Positions 1 to 9,702 of a stretch of DNA of 64,000 nt are shown here, one piece after another. The DNA comes from Saprospira grandis str. Lewin (lineage in GTDB: Bacteria; Bacteroidota; Bacteroidia; Chitinophagales; Saprospiraceae), in the NCBI RefSeq assembly GCF_000250635.1, contig NC_016940.1, positions 3,348,501-3,412,500 on the forward strand, written 5' to 3'. The notes below the pieces were generated by a model. It did no database searches. It was not told where the DNA came from and saw nothing but the letters and a program-made list of their open reading frames with translations. The number at the start of each line of letters is the position of its first letter. Positions within the stretch are counted from its first letter, which is position 1. A program made the translations under genes and the position numbers.

Positions 1-884
1 ACATATTTCTTAATCTTAGAAGAAGAAGCGTAAACGCTACCGGGCTTGGGGTTGAGTTTCAAAATTTCATCGGTAGCCTCTTTGAGGTCCTCTCTAAAAA
101 TATTGAGTTGGCGAATCAGCTTTTTGTAGTGCTTTTTAGAAAAGGGCTCAAAGTAGTCTTTGATAATGCGATGGGCCAATTTGAGGCTCTTCATTTCCTT
201 TGCATCATAGTATTGCTGCACTTCTTCAGACTGTAGTTTGCGGTCCAATTGCAAAAGCAAACATTCCCGCAAATCTCTGGCGCCAATTCCAGCGGGCTCA
301 AACTGATGAATCACCTCCTCCAAAACACGCAGGATTTCAGCCTCGCCAAAACGAACATTTTCGGCAAATAATAGGTCATCGGCCAAGGCAATAGGCTCTC
401 GCCGCAAATAACCGTCATCATCCAAGCTGCCCATAATCTGCCGCGCAATTAATTCCTCCGATTCCGTCAGCTCTCGCATGCCCAACTGCCGCTCTAGCTG
501 TTCCTGAAAACTAGATTCTACAGCGGCGGGAATGGTCTTTTCTTCTTGGTCGGGCGAGTAATTATTGACCTCTAATTTATAAGAAGCAACATCATCGCCT
601 AAATACTCTTCCAAATAATCCTCAAAATCGGGGTCATTGAGCTCTTCTTCTTCCTCTTTTTTCTCCGATTCCTCATTTCCAATCAAATATTCTTCCTCTA
701 AGGGGTCTTCTTTTTCTTCTTCCTCATTTTGGTGCTCATCAATTTCTAGAGCAGGGTTACCTTCTAGTTCCTGTTGGACCCGCTGTTCTAGCATATCGGT
801 GGGCACTTGCAAAAGCTTCATCAGCTGAATTTGCTGAGGCGATAGCTTTTGCATCATCTTCTGAGATTGCTGTTGCTTGAGCAT
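1..884 (-). CDS. rpoN: RNA polymerase sigma-54 factor, N-terminal part (runs off window edge)
   Basis: The reading frame is open from an ATG at 884 on the minus strand to base 1, giving about 294 residues, so the C-terminus is missing. It begins MLKQQQSQKMMQKLSPQQIQ, a glutamine/leucine-rich Region I (activator interaction) typical of sigma-54. A very acidic Region II with runs of Glu follows (about residues 45-95). Next come the core-binding helices, with motifs such as ELTESEELIARQIMGSLDDD and FEPAGIGARDLRECL. The helix-turn-helix and RpoN box would lie beyond the window. The frame stays open upstream of the ATG, but the family start matches this methionine. Sigma-54 directs RNA polymerase to -24/-12 promoters with bacterial enhancer-binding proteins; none is encoded nearby. 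I see no Shine-Dalgarno sequence. Confidence 0.93.
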   Translation of the reverse strand, partial: MLKQQQSQKMMQKLSPQQIQLMKLLQVPTDMLEQRVQQELEGNPALEIDEHQNEEEEKEDPLEEEYLIGNEESEKKEEEEELNDPDFEDYLEEYLGDDVASYKLEVNNYSPDQEEKTIPAAVESSFQEQLERQLGMRELTESEELIARQIMGSLDDDGYLRREPIALADDLLFAENVRFGEAEILRVLEEVIHQFEPAGIGARDLRECLLLQLDRKLQSEEVQQYYDAKEMKSLKLAHRIIKDYFEPFSKKHYKKLIRQLNIFREDLKEATDEILKLNPKPGSVYASSSKIKKY

Positions 885-1092
885 ATATTTATCGTTTAAA
901 TAGGCTGTGCGAAAAGGGTTGTAGGGGCTATATACGCCCGCTGGCTTACTAAAGTTACTATTTTTAGCCCTTAAAATCAAATTTAAGTTTTCATTTGGTA
1001 AGATTTTTGATTAGGCGGCCGCTTTTTGGCAAAAAAAAAGCAGCAACTTCTTATCGCTGCTACTTTGGTAGGGGAGGGGATTTGTAGGTTTT

Positions 1093-1210
1093 GGGGCCCG
1101 CGGCCAGCTTTGCTGGCCGCCGCTATGCTGCGCCGCTCGCAGGTCTGCTCGGCCCTGCAGCCCTTCGGGCTTTGGTCTGGCCTGCGGCCACGGCTGCGCA
1201 GCGCTGGGCC
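1093..1210 (+). repeat. GC-rich modular hairpin repeat, type B
   Basis: Starts GGGGCCCGCGGCC and ends CGCAGCGCTGGGCC, with the shared core GGTCTGCTCGGCCC, variable hairpin, GGTCTGGCC, hairpin. It lies upstream of rpoN. Related copies occur at 26386, 31554, 37827 and 38644. Confidence 0.8.
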
Positions 1211-1274
1211 GCTCATCGGTATTTTTTCAGTTGATTTATCTTCTTTGGCCTTTTGTTTTTTATGGCCTCCTACA

Positions 1275-1421
1275 GGCCCGAAGGGCCGCAGGCTGAGGGA
1301 TAGATAGTGGTGCGGCGAAGCCGCAGACCGAGCAAAATGAGCGCAGCGAAATTTTGCGCAGGGCCGAGCGAGCAGCGAGCCACGACATAGCCCGACCCGA
1401 GCGAAGCGAGTGGGCAGCCCC
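1275..1421 (-). repeat. GC-rich modular hairpin repeat, type A (inverted)
   Basis: Read on the minus strand it begins GGGGCTGCCCACTCGC and ends in the CATCCCTCAGCC-like module plus a GGCC hairpin. It abuts the stop codon of the UbiA-family gene. Together with the copy at 1093 it fills most of the 544-bp gap between the two minus-strand genes. The remaining bases hold nothing I recognise. Confidence 0.8.
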
Positions 1422-1428
1422 TAAAAAT

Positions 1429-2328
1429 CTATAGAAAAATATAGACAGATAGCAACAAAAGGTAGCAATAGAGGAGGCATTGGATGAGGTAAGTTTTGCC
1501 GTCGGCCTGGGGGCTGCGCAAAAACCAGAGGCGGTACATAATATATAGATGCGTAGCCAATGCAGGCAAGATTAAAGCAAGATCTAGCCAAAATAGGCCC
1601 TCTTGCAACTGAAAATAGACGATTCCAACACTAAGCGACATAATGGCCCAAAAGCTCATCGTAATAATTCGAGCATTTTGATCGCCTACTAAAATAGGGA
1701 GGGTTTTGCGGCCCGTTTTGCGGTCGCCTTCTACATCTCTAAAATCTTGGGTGCAAGAAGTCAGGGCCACCCAAAAAGAAATTAAGCTGATCCAAATAAT
1801 GGCCGAGCTGCTAAATGGACCAATAATTTGCCAGGCGGCGCCTAGCTGAGCAGCCGTGCCCAAGCCCATAGAGACAAAATTTTTTGTGATCCAGTTTTTA
1901 TCCCAGCCGCGCAAATTGAGCATATAGGTAACAATTACCCAAAGTACAGACCAGTAAAATACGCCCAAAAAGGCGCCTAAAATTAGGTAAACGGCCGTGC
2001 CTAAATAATAGCGAAAATAAGCGCCTTGCTCGTTAATTAGGCCAGAAGGCAAGGGCCGAAAAGGCTTGTTGAGCTTGTCTTCTTCTATGGCCTCCAATTG
2101 ATTACTAATATCAAAAGGATATATGTAAAAAATAAAGTAGCAAAGTCCTAGGCCAAAATAAGCCAGGCTCTGAAGATTAACCGAAGCGGCCGAAAAAAGC
2201 GCCACTAGCATAAAAATACTAGCCGATACCACCGAGACCAAAAGGTCGGTTTTTGTAAATTTCCAGAGGAGTTCTACTTCCCTAGAAAAAGCAAAAAATA
2301 ACTGGTTAAATGAGATTTGTTTGTTCAT
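1429..2328 (-). CDS. UbiA-superfamily membrane prenyltransferase or terpene cyclase
   Basis: A 299-aa protein with eight or nine hydrophobic segments. The ATG at 2328 (MNKQISF) is preferred over an upstream start that would add 12 unrelated residues. UbiA enzymes bind a polyprenyl diphosphate through two Asp-rich motifs. The second is good: D195, D198 and D202 in DFRDVEGDRKTG. The first is altered: N76-Q77-L-E-A80-I-E-E-D84 followed by KLNKPFRPLPSG, where classical members have Asp at the second and fifth positions. That NQ...EED pattern resembles, as I recall, UbiA-type terpene cyclases more than quinone or heme prenyltransferases. The gene stands alone, so neighbours do not name a substrate. 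Family assignment is firm; the reaction is open. Confidence 0.85.
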   Translation of the reverse strand: MNKQISFNQLFFAFSREVELLWKFTKTDLLVSVVSASIFMLVALFSAASVNLQSLAYFGLGLCYFIFYIYPFDISNQLEAIEEDKLNKPFRPLPSGLINEQGAYFRYYLGTAVYLILGAFLGVFYWSVLWVIVTYMLNLRGWDKNWITKNFVSMGLGTAAQLGAAWQIIGPFSSSAIIWISLISFWVALTSCTQDFRDVEGDRKTGRKTLPILVGDQNARIITMSFWAIMSLSVGIVYFQLQEGLFWLDLALILPALATHLYIMYRLWFLRSPQADGKTYLIQCLLYCYLLLLSVYIFL

Positions 2329-2880
2329 AGGGCTTTGTTTTTCTTTATAATACGCAAAAAACAACCCAAATGCAGATAAAATTCTGTCTTTTTATTCTAA
2401 CTAAGAATTAAGTTTGGTTAATTCTTGTCACTCTTGCTTTGCTTTTTTGTCCTTTACTGTCTTCACTATTTCCTGTCGTTAACTACAATTAAAATGAATT
2501 TTGTAGCGTAAATCAATTGATTATCTGCATTTTATTTAGGTCTTATAGTTGTTTATGACAGTTTTAGTCAAAATGTTACCCTAAAAACCAGATTTTTTTT
2601 AAATCAGCTTAACATTTCTTTTACAATTTAGAAGTCATAAAAAAGCTGAAAAAGTGTTTTTTGCCCATTTTTGACTCCAAGTAATTGATTATGAGTTGTT
2701 TTTGTAGGTTTAGGCTGGCTCAACTTCCTTTTTGTCCTATTTTAGCAGCTTGCTTGCCCAGAGAAAATATTTGCGCCTTTATCTAGCTGTAGCTAAAAAA
2801 TACTATAGATCTATAGTTGCTGTGACAACTTAGAGACTTAACTTACTGCTCCGCTTTTGCTGCTTTTGTGTCAGCCTAGG
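2329..2880. other. AT-rich intergenic region upstream of the UbiA-family gene
   Basis: About 550 bp without a credible ORF, RNA gene or GC-rich repeat. It is AT-rich with several T-tracts. It must hold the promoter of the minus-strand UbiA-family gene, but I do not see a confident TAnnTTTG element on that strand. Confidence 0.5.
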
Positions 2881-2881
2881 A

Positions 2882-2919
2882 CAAAAAAAAGCGAACTTCC
2901 CAATTCGGAAAGTTCGCTT
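2882..2919 (-). terminator. Intrinsic terminator of gyrB
   Basis: GCGAACTTCC (2891-2900) pairs with GGAAAGTTCGC (2907-2917) with one bulged base. On the minus strand the hairpin is followed by a run of eight T. It lies just past the gyrB stop codon. Confidence 0.85.
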
Positions 2920-2943
2920 TTTCGCTCTATCTAGGCCTAAATC

Positions 2944-4962
<2,019 letters not shown>

Positions 4963-5035
4963 TTAAAAGCAAAAAAGATCCGTCTAGGGCTTCTTTTTTA
5001 GCGCTTCTCTATCTCGGTTTTTTTATTTCTTTTTT

Positions 5036-5175
5036 GGGGCTGCCCCTCGCTTCGCTTGGGTCGGGCTATGTCGCAGCTCGCTGTTCGCTCGGCCCTGCAG
5101 CCGCCTCTGGCGGCTTGGGTCTGGCCCTCTGGGCCACTGCTTTCTATCCCTCAGCCTGCGGCCCTTCGGGCCTGC
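5036..5175 (+). repeat. GC-rich modular hairpin repeat, type A
   Basis: Begins GGGGCTGCCCCTCGCTTCG and contains GGTCGGGC, GCTCGGCCC, a variable hairpin CAGCCGCC-TCT-GGCGGCT, GGTCTGGCC and CCCTCAGCC. It sits between the 3' end of the histidine kinase gene and gyrB. Confidence 0.8.
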
Positions 5176-5189
5176 AAACCGCAGAAGGC

Positions 5190-6374
5190 CTAGCCTAGGC
5201 TTGTGGGCAGCTGGATCCTAAATATGGTCCCTTCTCCAGGTACCGATTCTTTTACATAGATGCGCCCATTATGATATTGTTCTACAATTCGCTTAGAGAG
5301 GGAGAGCCCTAGGCCCCAACCTCGCTGTTTGGTCGAAAAGCCCGCCTGAAAAATCTTTTTATGCAGCTTTTTGGGCATGCCTTTTCCACTATCCTGAATT
5401 TCAATAATTACTTGCTGCTGAACCTGATAGACCCGCAGGGCAATTTCGCCATGTCCATCCATGGCATCTAGGGCATTCTTAAAGAGGTTTTCAATGACCC
5501 AATCAAATAAAAGTCCATTGATGGGCGCTAAAATAGGGGCCAACTCCTCAAAGTTGGGCGCAATAAACTGCACTTTTCTAGAGGCCCGCTCTTTACTATA
5601 GGCCAACAGTTTTTCTAGGCGAGGCAAAAGGTCTTCCTCTTTCAGTTCTGCCGAAGCCCCCAATTTAGAAAAGCGATAGGCCACCTGATTGAGCAGTTCT
5701 ACATCCTTGGCCATTTCATCGGCCATCATGCCCAGATTTTCATCTTCGGGATAAAACAAACGAATGTTCTCTATCCAGCCCACCAAAGAGCTGGTGGGGG
5801 TCCCCAACTGATGAGCCGTTTCTTTGGCCATGCCCAACCAAATGCGCTCTTGCTGCAAATCTTTAAGGGCCTTAATCGATAAATAGGCCATAATGATAAA
5901 GGCCAATAATAAAGCAAACTGCAAATAAGGCGATACCTCTAAATAGGTAATCAATTTAGATTGCCGAAAATAAACGTAGTTTTTAAGCTGTAGTTCGGGC
6001 ACCTCATAAATAATAGGCTGGCTCTTTTCTCTCAGTTTTTTTAGCTCCTTCTCAAAGTATTTTCGGTCCTTGGGCCAGCTTCTATCCCCATAGTTGCGCA
6101 CATCAATAATGCGGTAATCCCCATCCACCAAAATCATGGGAATATCTTCATTCTCGCTAATGATTTGGCTCTGAAAACTGAGGTCGCAATTGTTGGCCGC
6201 TTTTAAAATGCTTTCTTGGGCCTGGGCCCAGGTACGCATGCGCTGCCGCTCTGCCGTTTCTAGTTGCTGCCCAATCGTAATATTAAAGTAAACAGAGCCC
6301 AAAAGGACCAATACGCAGCCCAAAACAAGGGCAAAGCGCCAGCTGGCTGTCTGAAAAAATTGATTGATATTCAT
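5190..6374 (-). CDS. Membrane sensor histidine kinase
   Basis: A 394-aa two-component kinase. TM1 is at about residues 13-31, a short extracytoplasmic domain at 32-148, and TM2 at about 149-166. The dimerisation/phosphoacceptor helix has H188 in MAKETAHQLGTPTSSLVGW. The HATPase domain follows, with a NALDA N box, DSGKGMP (G1) and GWGLGLSLSKRIV (G2). The start at 6374 (MNINQFF) is chosen because the 12 residues from the upstream start do not fit a membrane protein N-terminus. No response regulator is adjacent, so it is an orphan. The stop codon lies just beyond a GC-rich repeat. The HQLGTP form of the H box is common in Bacteroidota kinases. The signal it senses is unknown. Confidence 0.9.
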   Translation of the reverse strand: MNINQFFQTASWRFALVLGCVLVLLGSVYFNITIGQQLETAERQRMRTWAQAQESILKAANNCDLSFQSQIISENEDIPMILVDGDYRIIDVRNYGDRSWPKDRKYFEKELKKLREKSQPIIYEVPELQLKNYVYFRQSKLITYLEVSPYLQFALLLAFIIMAYLSIKALKDLQQERIWLGMAKETAHQLGTPTSSLVGWIENIRLFYPEDENLGMMADEMAKDVELLNQVAYRFSKLGASAELKEEDLLPRLEKLLAYSKERASRKVQFIAPNFEELAPILAPINGLLFDWVIENLFKNALDAMDGHGEIALRVYQVQQQVIIEIQDSGKGMPKKLHKKIFQAGFSTKQRGWGLGLSLSKRIVEQYHNGRIYVKESVPGEGTIFRIQLPTSLG

Positions 6375-6401
6375 AGCTAAATGCTCGTATTGGATCCCTA
6401 C

Positions 6402-6536
6402 AGGCGGCAAAGCCGCCGCAGGCTGAGGGATGGAAAGGGTGGCCGAAGGCCAGACCGAGGCAGCAAAGCTGCCGATGGGCCGAGCAGACCTGCGAGCCCG
6501 ACACAGCCCGACCCGCCCGCAGGGCGGGGCAGCCCC
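6402..6536 (-). repeat. GC-rich modular hairpin repeat, type A (inverted)
   Basis: Minus-strand reading begins GGGGCTGCCCCGCCC and carries the GGTCTGCTCGGCCC, GGTCTGGCC and CCATCCCTCAGCC linkers. It lies between the kinase start and the end of the M19 peptidase gene. Confidence 0.8.
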
Positions 6537-6557
6537 AAAAAAATAAAAAACAGCAGC

Positions 6558-8210
6558 TTATTTTTGGGCTTGTGGACCCGTTAATTTAGGTTGGAGCTCT
6601 AGCTGCTTTTTAATAAAGTCATAGGCATTTTTGGACATGATCTTTTCGGTCAGTTCTTCTGGACTAAAGCCCTCCATCAGCTCTTCAATTTGGCGGCTAG
6701 TAAACAGGCTGCTAATGTTTTCGGGCTGGGCCAAAAAGGCCTCAATATCTTCGGCCAATTTGGCGGTATAAGAGGCATCGGGATAGGCCGTGAGGGGTTG
6801 CTTGATGTTATCGAAATCGGAACCCAGGGCCATAATATCCCAAACACTTTTTCGCTTGGGGTTGTAGCCACTACTTTTAGAAACCAGCTGCACCACGGTC
6901 AGTACATTGGCCATAAAGAGGTGCAACTCCGCTTTTTTGCGTTGCAAACTGCCCTCGGGGCTCATCCGAATTTCTTCTAGGGCCAGCTGGCCGCCCAAAA
7001 CCGAGGCATCTAAGGGAATGCCAATTAGGCCGCCCGATTTATAAATATTAACTAGGTCCTCCTCCGAGAGGTTTTGGGTCCAGTGATTCAGATAAGAGGT
7101 ATTATTTTTATTATCGTCATCTTTGCGTTTATAATTTCGCTGCTGCCAACTCAACCCGCTAATGCCGCAATGGCTACAAACCACAGGGATTTTTTCGCCC
7201 AAAATCGAGGCCCGTTCAATGGCCTGATAATAATATTTTCTAAAGCGGTAGCTCATGTGTTTCACATCAATCAGGATGCGTCGGCCTTCTCGGGCGGTAA
7301 GTTCTTCAATAATTTCTTTACCCAGGCGGCTAGGGCCATTATTGACCGCCTTGACCTTGCCAAAGACGTTAATTTCGTCGCGGCTCCAGCTATTGGCCAT
7401 TCCGCCTAGGCCATTTTCATAGTTTTTGGCCAAGGAAATCCAGAGAATTGGCGTTTGGATATACTCATCGGTATTATCAGAAATAGGGAGTAGGCCCTTT
7501 AGGCGGCGAATATTTTTGCGCATCAGCTCGCTATACTCCTCCAAATTGGTAATATTTTCATCTATATATATAGAGTGGCCCAAACTATGGCCCCCATCAA
7601 TGCTCAGCAAGATGCCGAGGCGGTAGGGGCTAGCCAGCACCGAGTCGAGCTGCCCAGCATTGCGGATAATTTCGTACTGATGCTTTTTGCCCTGAAAATA
7701 GTAGAAGCTTTTTTCGCCCTCAAAACGTTGCAAATACTCAATATTACCCAGTAGGTCGGCAAAATAATCCATTTCTTTTTGGCGCAAAAAGAGTTGGTTG
7801 GCCACAATGCCCGTCATGCAAGAAACGGTCGCTTTTTTATTTCGGTCATTGTAAAAACTAGAGCCATTGATGAGCGGGCGCTCTACCGGAGAAAGCGCCA
7901 TGCAGCTAAGGCGGCTACGCCCCTGCGCCAGGGCCGCAAAATGCGCCTGCGAGTATTTGGGTAGATAGGGGCCGAGGGCCTGCATCATTTGGCTAGAACG
8001 GTCGTAGCCACAATCATGAAAAATGGGCTCCCAAATCGTGTAGTCCATGTCTCCAGTCCGAGAGTTATAGGGCTTACTACTCGAGTTGATATGTATATCG
8101 GCATAAAATTGCCCTAATTGCAGGGGGGGATTTGCTTGTTCTTCTTCTTCGGTTTGGGCCAAAAGAAAAAGAGGGAGAAAGAAAAGCAGAAAACCGATTG
8201 TATTTCGCAT
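6558..8210 (-). CDS. Exported M19-family (renal dipeptidase-like) peptidase
   Basis: A 550-aa protein with an N-terminal signal peptide (MRNTIGFLLFFLPLFLLAQ), so probably periplasmic. Peptidase M19 enzymes are amidohydrolase-fold dipeptidases with a binuclear zinc site. Recognisable pieces are YADIHIN (the HxD-like first metal motif, here with Asn in place of the last Asp), LLSIDGGHSLG (the bridging-Glu strand, here Asp), ILIDVKHMS, PVVCSHCGISG and GSDFDNI near the C-terminus. The protein is longer than the usual 320-400 residues because of inserts, including the region around residues 60-140. The substitutions in two metal motifs leave activity uncertain. It is divergently oriented from the downstream membrane protein, with 161 bp between them. 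Confidence 0.8.
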   Translation of the reverse strand: MRNTIGFLLFFLPLFLLAQTEEEEQANPPLQLGQFYADIHINSSSKPYNSRTGDMDYTIWEPIFHDCGYDRSSQMMQALGPYLPKYSQAHFAALAQGRSRLSCMALSPVERPLINGSSFYNDRNKKATVSCMTGIVANQLFLRQKEMDYFADLLGNIEYLQRFEGEKSFYYFQGKKHQYEIIRNAGQLDSVLASPYRLGILLSIDGGHSLGHSIYIDENITNLEEYSELMRKNIRRLKGLLPISDNTDEYIQTPILWISLAKNYENGLGGMANSWSRDEINVFGKVKAVNNGPSRLGKEIIEELTAREGRRILIDVKHMSYRFRKYYYQAIERASILGEKIPVVCSHCGISGLSWQQRNYKRKDDDNKNNTSYLNHWTQNLSEEDLVNIYKSGGLIGIPLDASVLGGQLALEEIRMSPEGSLQRKKAELHLFMANVLTVVQLVSKSSGYNPKRKSVWDIMALGSDFDNIKQPLTAYPDASYTAKLAEDIEAFLAQPENISSLFTSRQIEELMEGFSPEELTEKIMSKNAYDFIKKQLELQPKLTGPQAQK

Positions 8211-8371
8211 GCTGAAGCTGTATTTTGGGGCGGTCAGGCGTAAAATGGACCGTAAATTTAGGCTTTTTTGATGAACTTACTGAAGAATTAAGATCTTGTC
8301 CATCATCTTTTAGACGAAAGGCCCATTTTGCCCTAAATGAACAAATTACCTCTACCCTATAAAAAGAAAAG

Positions 8372-9337
8372 GTGCTCTCTTTATTTCGCAACAATCATAT
8401 TATTACCGGCTTTTTTGTCTTGATTTATGGAGTTTTACTCCTTTTGCCCGTTTTTTTTCTCTCCGATACGGCTTCTTTGGCGGATTTGGGACCACTAGCG
8501 CCTTATTTTGGCGGCAGTGGACTAGGGGCCAACTTGCTTTTTTTGCTGCTCGCTTTTGTCTTGGCTTTTGGGCTCAACCAATTGGTCAATCGCTTTCGCT
8601 TGGGCCGACAGAGTACATTTTTTGTGGCCATCAGTAGCTTGCTTGGCCTGGCTTTGTTTCCAGAGAGCCTAGGCCTCTCGCCAGTCTTGCTGGGCAATTT
8701 GAGTTTATTGCTCTGTTTCTATAATCTCTACCGATCCTATGAGCAGAAAAATTCGGTGTTGCCACTTTCTAATGCCGCTCTCTTTATGGGCCTGAGCATG
8801 CAGTTTTATCTGCCTTTTGCTCTTTATTTACCCGCTTTTTTGTTGGCTTGGATCACCCTTCGACCAATCAGCATCCGAGATTTTTCCGTCATTCTGCTCT
8901 CGGGCAGTATACCCGCATTTCTGACCGGCACGGCTTATTTTCTCTTTGATCATTGGGGCGATTTTGCCCAGAGTTATGCCTTTTCCAATTGGCTGCATCG
9001 AGATTTTTCTAGCCTCAATTCTCCCTTCCTTTTGGCCTCTTTTGGGGCGGCTTTGCTGATTTTTCTCCTCTCTTGGGCCAATTTTCAAACCCTCAAGCAA
9101 AAGACAACCATTAAGGAGCAGAAGTTTTTACAACTCATTTTTATCTTTCTCTTTTTTGCCCCCTTGCAGCTCTTGGCCTATCAAGGAATACCCGCCCAAC
9201 TAACCGCCTGCTTGCTCCCTATGGCGCTCTTGCTTGGGCTACAATGGCAAGCCTGGAAAAATAGCCGCTGGGCAGAGCTTTGGCAATTGCTGTTTCTGGC
9301 CATTGCCGCCCTGGCTCAATATTATCCTCTTTTTTAA
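8372..9337 (+). CDS. Polytopic membrane protein (DUF6427-like), GTG start
   Basis: A 321-aa protein made almost wholly of hydrophobic segments, with about ten predicted helices. It starts LSLFRNNHIITGFFVLIYG after a GTG at 8372, and no ATG precedes the first helix. The N-terminus (short polar stretch, then FRNN/N-rich, then a TM helix) and overall shape resemble the Bacteroidota membrane family DUF6427, whose function is unknown. That match is from memory. It is monocistronic, and a GC-rich repeat follows within 20 bp. I do not assign a role. Confidence 0.7.
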   Translation: MLSLFRNNHIITGFFVLIYGVLLLLPVFFLSDTASLADLGPLAPYFGGSGLGANLLFLLLAFVLAFGLNQLVNRFRLGRQSTFFVAISSLLGLALFPESLGLSPVLLGNLSLLLCFYNLYRSYEQKNSVLPLSNAALFMGLSMQFYLPFALYLPAFLLAWITLRPISIRDFSVILLSGSIPAFLTGTAYFLFDHWGDFAQSYAFSNWLHRDFSSLNSPFLLASFGAALLIFLLSWANFQTLKQKTTIKEQKFLQLIFIFLFFAPLQLLAYQGIPAQLTACLLPMALLLGLQWQAWKNSRWAELWQLLFLAIAALAQYYPLF

Positions 9338-9355
9338 CTCTTCTACTGCTATTTT

Positions 9356-9524
9356 GGGGCTGCCCACTCGCTTCGCTCGGGTCGGGCTGTGTCAGGGCTC
9401 GCAGGTCTGCTCGGCCCTTCGCTTTTTTCGCTTTGCTCAAAAAGCTCGGTCTGGCCTTCGGCCCCCCTTATCCATCCCTCAGCCGAGGCGCTGCGCGCCT
9501 TTGCGGCGGCTTCGCCGCCTGTCC
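9356..9524 (+). repeat. GC-rich modular hairpin repeat, type A
   Basis: Begins GGGGCTGCCCACTCGCTTCG. The first internal hairpin is an extended CGCTTTTTCGC...GCTC stem, unlike other copies, yet the flanking GCTCGGCCC and GGTCTGGCC are identical. It ends in a GGCGGCTTCGCCGCC hairpin. Confidence 0.8.
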
Positions 9525-9620
9525 ACCGCAAAAGGACCGAGAAAAATAAATAACTGAAAATCAGTGTGATGGGCATTTTTAAACCTAAAATTTCAAGGCA
9601 GTTGAACTAATTGCTAGGGT

Positions 9621-9665
9621 ACTTAGTTTGAAAAATAAACTAAGTTAGTTTGGAAAATAAACTAA
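9621..9665. promoter_or_regulatory. Two tandem palindromic operators upstream of pncB (probable NrtR sites)
   Basis: The first site is ACTTAGTTT, 7-base spacer, AAACTAAGT (9621-9645), with 9-bp perfect arms. The second is TTAGTTT, 7-base spacer, AAACTAA (9645-9665). Centres are 22 bp apart, about two helical turns, so dimers would bind the same face. They lie 38 bp before the pncB ATG, and the operon encodes its own NrtR-type regulator, so NrtR is the likely ligand. That binding is inferred. Confidence 0.75.
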
Positions 9666-9702
9666 GTCTAATTATCTTGTTCGTACAAAATAAAATATCC
9701 CT

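Noticed and set aside
1026-1307. ORFs inside GC-rich repeats (also at 9234, 19436, 22342, 33746, 38642, 52117 and 58639)
   Set aside because: These frames follow repeat modules and give similar Arg/Pro/Gly-rich peptides at many sites, with no conserved start.
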